A stretch of 64,000 nucleotides of DNA from Candidatus Rokuibacteriota bacterium. GTDB taxonomy: Bacteria; Methylomirabilota; Methylomirabilia; Rokubacteriales; CSP1-6. Location of the stretch: positions 1-64,000 of the forward strand of contig VGLJ01000016.1 of NCBI GenBank assembly GCA_016866775.1, in the 5' to 3' direction. Every line of letters starts with the position of its first letter. Position 1 is the stretch's first letter. The position numbers and the translations under genes are program-made. Positions 44,631 through 52,459 of the stretch are shown here, piece after piece. The notes below the pieces were generated by a model. The model was given only the letters and a program-made list of their open reading frames with translations, was not told the origin of the DNA and searched no databases.

Positions 44631-44980
44631 GCGAAGAGACCATCGAGACCGCGACCGGGCTCGGCTACGTGGACATCGTCGAAGGCACGGGCCCGCGCCC
44701 CAAGACCGGCGAGACCGTGAGCGTGCACTACATCGGCTGGCTCAAGAGCGGCCAGAAGTTCGATTCCTCGCACGACCGGGGGCAGCCGCTGCAGTTTCCG
44801 ATCGGCAAGGGCCGCGTGATCAAGGGGTGGGACGAGGGCGTCGGGACGATGAAAGTCGGCGGCAAGCGCAAGCTCGTGATCCCCGCGCACCTCGGCTACG
44901 GCGACCGCGGCGCCGGCGGCGTGATCCCGCCGGGCGCCACGCTGATCTTCGAGGTCGAGCTGCTCGGGATCGGGCAGTAG
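44627..44980 (+). CDS. FKBP-type peptidyl-prolyl cis-trans isomerase
   Basis: A 117-residue single-domain FKBP. Catalytic-pocket residues are visible in VSVHYIGWL, KFDSSHDRGQPLQFPIG, GWDEGVGTMKVGGKR and LGYGDRGAGGVIPPGATL. It lacks a signal peptide, so it should act in the cytoplasm. ATG 44627 overlaps the binding-protein stop as ATGA, and the enoyl-CoA hydratase starts 1 base after its stop, so it is tightly embedded in the catabolic operon. Its role there is not obvious; folding of a pathway enzyme is one possibility. Confidence 0.95.
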   Translation: MSEETIETATGLGYVDIVEGTGPRPKTGETVSVHYIGWLKSGQKFDSSHDRGQPLQFPIGKGRVIKGWDEGVGTMKVGGKRKLVIPAHLGYGDRGAGGVIPPGATLIFEVELLGIGQ

Positions 44981-44981
44981 C

Positions 44982-45776
44982 GTGGCGTTCGTCGAGACCG
45001 AACGTCACGGGCAGGTGCAGGTCGTCCGGATGAACCGGCCCGAGCGCCTCAACGCGCTCGGGCGCGAGCTTCGCCTGGGCCTCGCGGAGACGTGGCGGAC
45101 GTTTCGCGACGACGACGGCCTCGACGTCGCGATCTTCACCGGCACGGGCCGCGGGTTCTGCGCGGGCGAGGACATGAAGGAATCCGTCGAGCGCGGCGGG
45201 CCGGACCCGGACCGCGAGACCATCGACGATCCGTTCATGAAGGGAACGCTCATGAAGCCGGTCATCGCCGCCGTCAACGGCTTCGCGATGGGCGGCGGCT
45301 TCCAGCTCGTGGAGCGCACGGACCTGCGCGTCGCGGTGCACGCGGCGGTCTTCGAGATTTCGGAAGCGAAGCGCTGGCTGCTCGGCGGCTACGACCACGG
45401 CTTCATCGCGGGGATGCCGCATCCGATCGCCACCGAGATGGCGCTGGGCTTCCGCTTCACCGCCGAGCGTCTCTATCAGCTCGGATTCCTCAACCGGGTC
45501 GTCGAGCCCGACGCGCTGATCCCGACGGCGCTCGAGATGGCGGAGCATCTGCTCACGCTGCCGCCGGCCGCGCGCGTGAACACGGTCTACATGATGCGGC
45601 AGATGCGCGCGCGGGTGTCACCGCCGCTCAAGAAGCTCGCCGATGCGCTCCACGACCACGGCGCGAAGTCCGACTTGATGGAGTCGCGCCGCGCGTTCGC
45701 CGAGAAGCGGAAGCCGAACTTCAAGGGCTGGGACGATCCGGCCGACCGTCACCGCCTCCCGAAGCCGGAGGCGTAG
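44982..45776 (+). CDS. enoyl-CoA hydratase/isomerase family protein
   Basis: A 264-residue crotonase-fold protein. Oxyanion-hole segments are GRGFCAGEDMKES and VNGFAMGGGFQLV, and the Glu in FEISEAKRWLLGG matches one catalytic acid position. It would hydrate or isomerise an acyl-CoA made by the upstream CoA-transferase. GTG 44982 is 1 base after the FKBP stop. Last gene of the operon that begins at 38013. A small hairpin spans its stop and that of the convergent nitrilase gene. The C-terminal KGWDDPADRHRLPKP is an unusual tail. Confidence 0.93.
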   Translation: MAFVETERHGQVQVVRMNRPERLNALGRELRLGLAETWRTFRDDDGLDVAIFTGTGRGFCAGEDMKESVERGGPDPDRETIDDPFMKGTLMKPVIAAVNGFAMGGGFQLVERTDLRVAVHAAVFEISEAKRWLLGGYDHGFIAGMPHPIATEMALGFRFTAERLYQLGFLNRVVEPDALIPTALEMAEHLLTLPPAARVNTVYMMRQMRARVSPPLKKLADALHDHGAKSDLMESRRAFAEKRKPNFKGWDDPADRHRLPKPEA

Positions 45777-45783
45777 GACGCCT
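45769..45783. terminator. short hairpin over convergent stop codons
   Basis: AGGCGT-AGG-ACGCCT is a perfect 6-bp stem that contains the hydratase TAG and the convergent nitrilase stop. The 5-base intergenic space leaves no other terminator. No T-run follows. Confidence 0.25.
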
Positions 45784-46576
45784 ACCGTTCCGGATAGCGC
45801 TCCGGCGCGTAACGCGACGCGCTCAGGCCGGTGGCTTTCGCGAGATCGAGCGTCTGAACGAGCACGCCTTCGTGCCCGTACGGCAGGAGGGCCTGGCACT
45901 CGCCCGACGGATCGATGAGCGCCGTCGCGGATTCCTGGTACCGCAGCGCGTCGTTCACGCTCGCGAAGTAGATCGTGTTCTCCTTGCTGCGCATGATCAT
46001 CGCCTTCTCGTCGTACGGCGCGCTCGCCGAGCCGAACTGCGTCAGCGGGACGCCGGTCCGGTCGCTGCCCGTCTGGTGCGGATGGAAGACGACCTTCGCG
46101 CCGCGCACCGCCGCCCAGCGCACGGCCTCGGGGTAGCGCCAGCCCTCATGACAGATCGCGACGCCGAACTTCACGCCGTCCACCTCGAACATCTGCCGTG
46201 TGTCGCCGGGGACGTAGAACCGATCCTGGGACGGGTCGATCTGAGTTTTGGTCTGCAGTCCCTGCAGGCGGCCCGCGGCGTCGAAGACCGCGGCCGCGAT
46301 CTGCCGCCCCGCGTCGGTGATGTGCTCCATCCCGAGGATCGTCGCGATCCGGTAGGTGCGCGCGAAGTCCGCGACGGTCGTCAGCACGCGCTCCTCGTCC
46401 GCCCGCTCGTACGGCAGCACCTCGAAGTCCTGTCCGCGCAGACCGGGCAGATAGGCCTCGGGAAAGCACGCGATCGCCGCCCTCTGCTCCGAGGCGTCGG
46501 CGAGCAGGCGCTTCACGCGGTCCAGACCGTCGTCGAGCGTCTTGGCGACGCCCGGCGACGCCAGCGCGATGATCAT
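45782..46576 (-). CDS. carbon-nitrogen hydrolase (nitrilase superfamily)
   Basis: A 264-residue nitrilase-superfamily amidohydrolase. The Glu-Lys-Cys triad is visible as Glu40 (ACFPEAYLPG), Lys110 (LQTKTQI) and Cys142 (AICHEGWRYPE). Branch members hydrolyse amides or carbamoyl groups. Start ATG 46576 lies 10 bases after the deaminase stop; no strong ribosome-binding site is seen, only GAGCAGG. It is the last gene of a minus-strand run (FAD oxidase, cupin, enolase-type, aldolase, deaminase, nitrilase). Cytoplasmic. Confidence 0.92.
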   Translation of the reverse strand: MIIALASPGVAKTLDDGLDRVKRLLADASEQRAAIACFPEAYLPGLRGQDFEVLPYERADEERVLTTVADFARTYRIATILGMEHITDAGRQIAAAVFDAAGRLQGLQTKTQIDPSQDRFYVPGDTRQMFEVDGVKFGVAICHEGWRYPEAVRWAAVRGAKVVFHPHQTGSDRTGVPLTQFGSASAPYDEKAMIMRSKENTIYFASVNDALRYQESATALIDPSGECQALLPYGHEGVLVQTLDLAKATGLSASRYAPERYPER

Positions 46577-46586
46577 CGAAGCCTGC

Positions 46587-47015
46587 TCAGCATCGCGGAG
46601 AGCGCGGCGCGCCGGCATCGGTGATCGCTTCGCCGTGATAGATGCGACCGATCCCGGCCCAGTACGCGGCGGTCTCGCACATCGGGCACGGACGAAACGT
46701 CGTGTAGAGCTCGGAGCCCGTGAGCTGCGGCGTGCCGAGCCGCCGCGCGGCGTCCCGGATCGCCTGCACCTCACCGTGGGCGGTCGGGTCCGGCCCGGTG
46801 TTCACCGCGCTGGCGCCTTCGCCGACGATCTTCCCGTCCTTGACGACGACGGCGCCGAACGCCTGGTCTCCGCGCGCGACCGCGAGCCGCCGCATCTCGA
46901 TCGCTCGCGCCACGAACCGCTCGCGGTCGGCCGCCGTCGTCGAGGCCGGCGCCGCCGACGCACGGACGGTCGGCCAGGCGACGAGACCCGCCACGATCTG
47001 TCGCCGCGTGATCAC
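46587..47015 (-). CDS. Tat-signal nucleoside/cytidine deaminase-like protein
   Basis: A 142-residue zinc deaminase. The ligand motifs HGEVQAIRDAARR and RPCPMCETAAYWAGI are clear. The N-terminus ITRRQIVAGLVAWPTVRASAA has the RR and hydrophobic stretch of a Tat signal, uncommon for this cytosolic family and suggesting export. The C-terminus ends soon after HGEAITDAGAPRSPRC; relatives carry about 20-30 more residues, so it may be truncated by a frameshift near 46600. It starts at ATG 47015, 6 bases after the aldolase stop. Substrate unknown. Confidence 0.82.
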   Translation of the reverse strand: MITRRQIVAGLVAWPTVRASAAPASTTAADRERFVARAIEMRRLAVARGDQAFGAVVVKDGKIVGEGASAVNTGPDPTAHGEVQAIRDAARRLGTPQLTGSELYTTFRPCPMCETAAYWAGIGRIYHGEAITDAGAPRSPRC

Positions 47016-47020
47016 GCCCC

Positions 47021-47824
47021 TTACCGCCCGGGCGCTCCGAAGAGCCCGCGCGCCTCCGCCACCTGCGCCTGCATCGACTTCAGGATGCGGACCTCGGGCG
47101 ACGGCGCGCAGTTGCAGTAGCCGACGCCGAGCTCCTTCAGCTCGGCCGCGTTGCGCGGCAGCGTCGGATGGCTCATCGGGAGCGCGAGGCGCGCGATGCC
47201 GCCCTTCCGCACCGCGTCCGCGACGCGATGGATCGTCTCGACGAGCTTCGGATGGTTGGACGTGCCGCCCACGCCGAGCGCGCGCGACATGTCGGACGGG
47301 CCGACGGCGATGATGTCGACACCCTCCACCGACGCGATCGCGTCGATGTCGTTCAGCGCCGCGATGTCCTCGACCATGACCGCGAGCGTGATCTCGCGGT
47401 TCGACTGCGCCATGTGCTCGGCGACGGGAATCTTGCCGTAGTCGGACGCGCGGGACGCGCCCGCCATGCCCCGGTCGCCCACCGGCGCGTAGCGCACGGC
47501 CTTCACCGCCTCGCGCGCCGCGCGCGCGTCGCTGATGTGCGGCACCTGGATCCCCTGCACGCCCATGTCGAGCAGCCGCAGGATGAACGCCGGATCGAAG
47601 CCCGGCGTGCGCACGATCGGCGTGATCCCGACGCGCTCCGCCGCCATCGTCATCAGCTGGATGTCGCGCAGGTCGAAGCTCGTGTGCTCCATGTCGATGA
47701 ACGCGGCGTCGTAGCCGGCGTGCCCGATGATCTCGACGATCTGCGGATCGGCGATGCCGCCGGTGTACGTCCCGAGCGCCAGCCCGCCCTCGCGCAGGAT
47801 CCTCTTCACACGATTGGTCTGCAT
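47021..47824 (-). CDS. HpcH/HpaI aldolase/citrate lyase family protein
   Basis: A 267-residue class II (metal-dependent) aldolase of the HpaI family, cleaving 2-oxo-4-hydroxy acids into pyruvate and an aldehyde. Landmarks: GGIADPQIVEIIGHAGYDAA, FIDMEHTSFDLRDIQ, VPHISDARAAREAVKAVRY, and the late VDIIAVGPSDMSRALG. In the homoprotocatechuate pathway HpaI acts after ring cleavage, which fits the HpaB-type and FAH-type genes nearby. The enolase-superfamily stop at 47826 is 1 base before its start at 47824. Confidence 0.93.
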   Translation of the reverse strand: MQTNRVKRILREGGLALGTYTGGIADPQIVEIIGHAGYDAAFIDMEHTSFDLRDIQLMTMAAERVGITPIVRTPGFDPAFILRLLDMGVQGIQVPHISDARAAREAVKAVRYAPVGDRGMAGASRASDYGKIPVAEHMAQSNREITLAVMVEDIAALNDIDAIASVEGVDIIAVGPSDMSRALGVGGTSNHPKLVETIHRVADAVRKGGIARLALPMSHPTLPRNAAELKELGVGYCNCAPSPEVRILKSMQAQVAEARGLFGAPGR

Positions 47825-47825
47825 C

Positions 47826-48998
47826 TCAGCCCTCCCAGGCGTGCGCGCGCGCCGCCTTCTCGTTGAGCTCCGTGCCCCACCCCGGGCGGGTCGGGATCGT
47901 CATCTGCCCGTCCTTGATCTCCGGCAGCACCGTGAACAGCTCGTCGCGGATCGGCACGGCGTCGGGATCGCTCTCCATGATCTTCACGTTCGACACCGAG
48001 GCCACGAAGTTCAGCGCCTGGAAGCTCGAGAGGTGGCCGTTGTAGTTGTGCGGGGCCACGTTGATCTCGTGCGCCTCGGCCAGGTCCGCCACCTTCTTCG
48101 CCGCCGAGAATCCCTGCCAGCAGACGTCGACCATGAACGTGTCGAGCGCGTGCTTCTCGAAGTACGGGCGATACTGCCGGATCGTTTGCAGCTGCTCGCC
48201 GCCGCACAGCGGTGTCCGCGTCCCCATGCGCAGCTCGACGAGCGCGTCGGGATCCTGGTTGTCGATCTCCATCCAGAAGAGCTTGAAGGGCTCGAGCTCG
48301 CGCGCGAGCAGCAGCGCCTCGTTCGGCTTGAAGTTGACGTTCACGTCGAGGCAGATGTCGGATTTTGGGCCCACCGCCTCGCGGATCGCGCCGATCTGCG
48401 CGACGGCCTGGTCGATGATGTCGCGCGTGGCGAGCTGGTCGTGCGGCCCCGTGCGGCCCTGCGTGATCCGGCGCGCCGGGTTGCCCGGCCAGATGATGTT
48501 CGTCTTGAGCGCGGTGTATCCCTTCGACTGCGCCTCACGGGCACAATCGGCGACATCGTCCATCGTGCGCAGCGGCTTCACGCGAAAGAGCTCCCAGTTC
48601 TCCACGCGGTAGGTCGCGCAGTGCGACCAGTACACGCGCTGGCGCTCGCGGTGCGGGCCGCCCATGAGTCTCCAGACAGGCACGCCGAGCGCCTTGCCCG
48701 CGAGATCCCACAGCGCGAGCTCGATCCCGGCGATGGCCTGCTGCGTGGCGCCGTACGGCGCCTGTCGCGCCGCGCGGTACATGTCGATGTACAGCTTCTC
48801 CACGGCCGTCGGATCCTTGCCGATCAGGCGATGCGCGAAGTCCTGCACCAGGCCGACGAGCCCGCGCGTGATGCCTTCGCTGCCGAACTCGCTGTAGCCG
48901 GTCAGGCCTTCGTCGGTGCGCACGGCGCAGAAGTGCCACGGGCGCGGCGGCGTGAAGCCGGTGGTGACCACGAACGTCTCGATCGCGGTGATCTTCAT
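47826..48998 (-). CDS. mandelate racemase/muconate lactonizing (enolase superfamily) enzyme
   Basis: A 390-residue enolase-superfamily enzyme. The lid domain (MKITAIETFVVTTGF) is followed by the barrel with a KxN-type base near YTALKTNIIWPGNP, Asp in DICLDVNVNF, Glu in FWMEIDNQDP and GGEQL, and the His-containing NVAPHNYNGHLS. This set fits sugar-acid dehydratases or racemases. Start ATG 48998 overlaps the cupin stop as ATGA. Together with the downstream aldolase it could dehydrate an acid to a 2-oxo acid that is then cleaved to pyruvate. Confidence 0.93.
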   Translation of the reverse strand: MKITAIETFVVTTGFTPPRPWHFCAVRTDEGLTGYSEFGSEGITRGLVGLVQDFAHRLIGKDPTAVEKLYIDMYRAARQAPYGATQQAIAGIELALWDLAGKALGVPVWRLMGGPHRERQRVYWSHCATYRVENWELFRVKPLRTMDDVADCAREAQSKGYTALKTNIIWPGNPARRITQGRTGPHDQLATRDIIDQAVAQIGAIREAVGPKSDICLDVNVNFKPNEALLLARELEPFKLFWMEIDNQDPDALVELRMGTRTPLCGGEQLQTIRQYRPYFEKHALDTFMVDVCWQGFSAAKKVADLAEAHEINVAPHNYNGHLSSFQALNFVASVSNVKIMESDPDAVPIRDELFTVLPEIKDGQMTIPTRPGWGTELNEKAARAHAWEG

Positions 48999-49528
48999 GC
49001 GGGCCTCGCGGAGACGAGGATGAACGCGACGAGGCACGGCACGCTCCCCCGGTTGCTCCATGCGTGGTTCGTCCCGCGCTGCACCAGCACATCGCCGGCG
49101 CGCATCAGCGTCTCGCCCTCGTCCATCAGCGCCCAGATCTCGCCGCTCAGCACGATCGCGTAGTCGACGGTGTTCGTCTTGTGCATCCCGGGATGCCGCG
49201 AGGCGTCCTGGTCCATCGCGTGACCCGCGCCCATGCCTTCGAACGCGGCCTTGCGGTCGAACGTCCCCGCGAGCGACGCGTCGGGCGGGAACTCGACCAC
49301 GCGAAAGATCGTGCCGCTCGGCGGCGGCTCGAGCACGACCTTGCGCTGCGCCGCGTCCTTCGCCCCGGAGTTGTCGGCGGGCGCGCCGTCGGTGACCCAC
49401 AGATTCGTGAGCCCGAACGTCGGCACGCCGGGGATCGTCAGCACGTGCGGCGACGGGCCGTCGCTCAGGATGACCGACTTCCCCTTGGCGTTGTGACCTG
49501 TGACGATTCGGCGGATCGGCTTGAGCAA
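48995..49528 (-). CDS. cupin domain protein
   Basis: A 177-residue cupin. The N-terminal strand region RRIVTGHNAKGKSVILSDG is typical of a cupin group found in aromatic and sugar-acid clusters, and the core has HPGMHKTNTVDYAIVLSGEI then LMRAGDVLVQRGTNHAWSN with metal-binding His. Such proteins may be dioxygenases or ligand-binding helpers. Its stop overlaps the enolase-superfamily start (ATGA), and it begins 9 bases after the FAD oxidase stop, so it is part of the minus-strand operon. Confidence 0.88.
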   Translation of the reverse strand: MLKPIRRIVTGHNAKGKSVILSDGPSPHVLTIPGVPTFGLTNLWVTDGAPADNSGAKDAAQRKVVLEPPPSGTIFRVVEFPPDASLAGTFDRKAAFEGMGAGHAMDQDASRHPGMHKTNTVDYAIVLSGEIWALMDEGETLMRAGDVLVQRGTNHAWSNRGSVPCLVAFILVSARPA

Positions 49529-49537
49529 GAGTTCCTC

Positions 49538-50731
49538 CTAACGTCGTGCGAGCTCGCGCACACGGCCCGCGGGATCCGCCCCGGAAAGGACGGGCGCCGG
49601 CGTGCCGGTGTGCAGGTAGTCGGCGAGCAGCTTACCCGCCATCGGGCCGCGGCCGAAACCCGACGATGCGAGGCCCGTCACGATCCAGAGGTTGTCGCGA
49701 CCGGGCACGCGCCCGATCAGCGGCTTGCCGTCGAGCGGGAACGGCATGAGGCCCGCCCACGTGCGCGCGATCGGGAACTTCGCGAGCAGCGGCAGCACGG
49801 AGATCGCGTGCTCGCGATTCACCTCGATCCCCGCGGAGTTGGGCGTCGCCTCGTAGCCGATCAGCTCGCGGTCGCCGCCGAAGATGATCTCGCCGTTGCG
49901 GCGCTGACGCCCGTAGAGGTGACGTGTGACGCGGCGGCCGTCGCGATGCGTGAGGTCCGGAGGCGCGCCGCCGTGGTCGCGAGCCCACGCCATCGCCGAC
50001 TCCGCGGCGGAGATCGTCTGGAAGACGCGCGGCTCGAGCGGCGCGGTCGCCCACATCTGTCCGCGCACCGGCACGATCGGGATGTCGAGGTCGAGCATCG
50101 CGCCGACCGGTCCGCACCAGGCACCCGCCGCGATGACGAGCGCGCCCGCCGCGATCTCGTCCTCGGACGTCCGCACGGCGTAGCCGCCGTCGGCGCGCGG
50201 CGTGATCGCGCGCACCTCGCGATGCGTGAGCACACGGCCGCCGCGACGCTCGGCGAGCCGCGCGAACGCCTGCGTCGCCTTGACGGGATCGGCCTGCCCG
50301 CGGCGCGGCGCGTACAGCGCGCCGAGCAGCGCGGGCGAAAAGCCGGGCTCGATGCCGCTCGCCTCGCGCGTCGTGATCAGCTCGGCGACCTGGCCGCGCT
50401 TGCGCAGCGTCTCGACGCGATCACGCTCGAACTCGTATTCCTCGGCCGTGCGGATCGCCTGCAGCCCGCCCGAGCGACGGAACTCGATATCTTCACCGTG
50501 GTCGGTCTGTACGGCCTCGAAGATCTCGATGCTGCCGGCGGTGAGATGCGCCTGCAGATCGGGCGCGTCGCCCCAGCCGTACGAGTCGATGCCGCCCATG
50601 TTCTGTCCCGACGCCGCGGACGCGATCTCTCCGCGCTCGAGGAGCACCACCCGGCGCCCGTGCGACGCGAGATGGAAGGCGGCCGACGCGCCCGCGATGC
50701 CTCCGCCGACGACGACGATCTCGGTCTCCAT
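49538..50731 (-). CDS. FAD-dependent oxidoreductase (DAO/DadA family)
   Basis: A 397-residue glycine/D-amino-acid-oxidase-family flavoprotein. The FAD-binding IVVVGGGIAGASAAFHL opens the protein, GALVIAAGAWCGPVG is the second nucleotide contact, and the C-terminal LWIVTGLASSGFGRGPM completes the site. It likely oxidises a secondary or D-amine. ATG 50731 is preceded by GGAGGTGA; GTG 50734 is a poorer alternative. First gene of the minus-strand operon reaching 45782, and divergent from the MFS gene across 30 bases. Confidence 0.94.
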   Translation of the reverse strand: METEIVVVGGGIAGASAAFHLASHGRRVVLLERGEIASAASGQNMGGIDSYGWGDAPDLQAHLTAGSIEIFEAVQTDHGEDIEFRRSGGLQAIRTAEEYEFERDRVETLRKRGQVAELITTREASGIEPGFSPALLGALYAPRRGQADPVKATQAFARLAERRGGRVLTHREVRAITPRADGGYAVRTSEDEIAAGALVIAAGAWCGPVGAMLDLDIPIVPVRGQMWATAPLEPRVFQTISAAESAMAWARDHGGAPPDLTHRDGRRVTRHLYGRQRRNGEIIFGGDRELIGYEATPNSAGIEVNREHAISVLPLLAKFPIARTWAGLMPFPLDGKPLIGRVPGRDNLWIVTGLASSGFGRGPMAGKLLADYLHTGTPAPVLSGADPAGRVRELARR

Positions 50732-50761
50732 CACGTCACCTCCGATGCGTCGTATCCTGCC

Positions 50762-51985
50762 ATGCGGGTGACTCGTCCGCGCGCGGCTTCTCCCTGGATC
50801 CTGATCGTGTCCGTCTGGCTCACGCTCGGCGTCACGTTCGGGCTGATGTTCTCCTTCTCGGTGTTCCTCGTGCCGCTGCTCGAGGAGTTCCGATGGTCGC
50901 GCGGGCTCGCCGCCGGCGCGTTCTCGCTGTCAGCCGTCATGCAGGGACTGCTCTCACCCGCCATCGGCACGCTGTGCGACCGCTTCGGGCCGCGCCGCCT
51001 GATTCTCTGGGGCGCCGTCATCCTCGGCGTCTCCAGTCTCCTCGCCAGCCGCATCACGGACGTCTGGCACCTCTATCTCGTGACCGGCGTGCTGGGCGCC
51101 GTCGCCATCTCGGCGCTCGGCTGGGTGCCGAGCGCGGCGCTGATCACGCAGTGGTTCGCGCAGAAGCAGGCGACGATGCTCGGCCTCGCGTTGTCGGGGA
51201 TGGGCGTCGGCGTGCTGACGATCGGCCCGCTCGCGCAGGCGCTGATCTCGGCCTACGGCTGGCGCAGCGCGTATCTGATGCTCGGCGCCGGCACGCTCGC
51301 GCTGCTCGTCCCGCTCGTGTGGTTCGGCGTGCACGAGGCGCCGCGCACGGCGCCGTCACCGGCGCCACGGGGTGCGGCGCCGGCCACGAGCGGCGGCGTG
51401 CGGGTGCGCGTGGCGCTGCGCACGCGGGCGTTCTGGGCGCTGTTCTTCGCGTACATGTGCACGCCGCTCGCGGTGTTCACGATCGTCACGCACCAGGTGG
51501 CGTTCGCGGTCGACCAGGGATTCCCGCGACTGTTCGTAGCGGGCATCTTCGGACTCACGGGCTTCATGTCGATCGTGGGCCGCGTGGTCTTCGGCGCCGC
51601 CGCCGATCGCATCGGCCGCGCGTGGTCGGCGACGATCTCGTACGCGTGCACCGCGGTCGGCACGCTCGCGCTGCTGTCGGTCGAGATCTGGACGCACCCG
51701 GCCGGCCTCTACCTCTATGCGCTGCTCTTCGGGCTGGGGTTCGGCGCGCGCGGCCCGATCATCACGGCGATCGCCGCCACGCTCTTTCCCGGGCGCCGCT
51801 TCGGCGCGATCTACGGCTACATGAGCGTCGGCAACGGCGTCGGCGGCGCGCTCGGGCCCTGGTTCGCGGGCTTCCTCTTCGACGTCACCGGCAGCTATCG
51901 CGTGCCGTTCCTCATCGCCACGCTGTTCTGCGTGGCGGGCTCCGTCTGCTTCTGGCTCGCGGAGCCGAAACCGCCGAGGGAATAG
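50762..51985 (+). CDS. MFS transporter
   Basis: A 407-residue major facilitator with about 12 spans. Between spans 2 and 3 it has TLCDRFGPRRLILWGA, the usual loop, repeated in the second half as GAAADRIGRAWSA. It resembles monocarboxylate or oxalate/formate-type carriers (a long central loop with PAPRGAAPATSGG). Divergent from the FAD oxidase operon, so probably imports or exports that pathway's compound. ATG 50762; TATCCT lies 3 bases upstream, too close for a normal promoter. A G-rich repeat follows the stop. Confidence 0.94.
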   Translation: MRVTRPRAASPWILIVSVWLTLGVTFGLMFSFSVFLVPLLEEFRWSRGLAAGAFSLSAVMQGLLSPAIGTLCDRFGPRRLILWGAVILGVSSLLASRITDVWHLYLVTGVLGAVAISALGWVPSAALITQWFAQKQATMLGLALSGMGVGVLTIGPLAQALISAYGWRSAYLMLGAGTLALLVPLVWFGVHEAPRTAPSPAPRGAAPATSGGVRVRVALRTRAFWALFFAYMCTPLAVFTIVTHQVAFAVDQGFPRLFVAGIFGLTGFMSIVGRVVFGAAADRIGRAWSATISYACTAVGTLALLSVEIWTHPAGLYLYALLFGLGFGARGPIITAIAATLFPGRRFGAIYGYMSVGNGVGGALGPWFAGFLFDVTGSYRVPFLIATLFCVAGSVCFWLAEPKPPRE

Positions 51986-52062
51986 GCACTCGCGGAGGCC
52001 CGGATTCATTCCGGGCCCGGAGCGTTGGGGGGCCTGGGGGGCGCCCGGAGCCCCCCATGTCA
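51986..52062 (+). repeat. G-rich dispersed repeat, copy 3
   Basis: From the MFS stop to 2 bases before the end of the convergent NTF2-like gene: GGCACTCGCGGAGG, a small palindrome CCCGGATTCATTCCGGG, CCGGAGCG, then GGGGGG, TGGGGGG, GCGCCCGGAGCCCCCCATG. It is the inverted counterpart of copy 2. It fills the whole gap between two convergent genes, so it may end both transcripts. Confidence 0.6.
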
Positions 52063-52063
52063 T

Positions 52064-52429
52064 TCAGCTCCTATTCTTGAAGTAGGACTCCTTCAGCGCG
52101 ATCTTGTCGCCCTTGAAGGTGAAGACGTCGCAGCCCTTCACCTCGACCTTCTTGCCGTCGCTCGTCGTGCCCGTGAAGATCCACTCCGACAGCCCGCGGT
52201 CACCGGCCACGAAGTGCTTCGCGTCGCCGAAGTGCGCGTCCGGGAAGATCTTGAACACGCGGGCGAACGCGTCGCGCACCGTGTCGCGGCCCGCGTAGCG
52301 CGTGCCGCAGACTTCCTTCCCCGCCGTGGTCTCGAACACGCAGTCGTCAGCCATGAACGTCATGATCTCGTCCACGTCGTGCCGATTCCACGCGTCGCCG
52401 AACGCCTCGAGCTGCTTGACTGTCACCAT
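52064..52429 (-). CDS. NTF2-like (SnoaL/ketosteroid-isomerase-type) protein
   Basis: A 121-residue alpha+beta barrel protein. The N-terminal helix and strand FGDAWNRHDVDEIMTFMADD is the typical SnoaL-like opening, with WIFTGTTSDGKKVEVKGCDV and KIALKESYF at the end. Members include isomerases, cyclases and limonene-epoxide-hydrolase-like enzymes; the catalytic residues are not diagnostic here. ATG 52429 has GGAGGAG upstream and a TACAAT -10 box at 52451-52456. It begins 30 bases downstream of the polytopic gene's stop but has its own promoter. Confidence 0.88.
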   Translation of the reverse strand: MVTVKQLEAFGDAWNRHDVDEIMTFMADDCVFETTAGKEVCGTRYAGRDTVRDAFARVFKIFPDAHFGDAKHFVAGDRGLSEWIFTGTTSDGKKVEVKGCDVFTFKGDKIALKESYFKNRS

Positions 52430-52450
52430 TGGTCGTCTCCTCCGCGTGTG

Positions 52451-52456
52451 ATTGTA
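52451..52456 (-). promoter_or_regulatory. -10 box (TACAAT)
   Basis: On the minus strand TACAAT is a near-perfect -10, followed by GGAGGAG and ATG 52429. It lies 3 bases after the end of the polytopic gene, so the NTF2-like gene has an independent promoter. No clear -35. Confidence 0.45.
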
Positions 52457-52459
52457 GCG

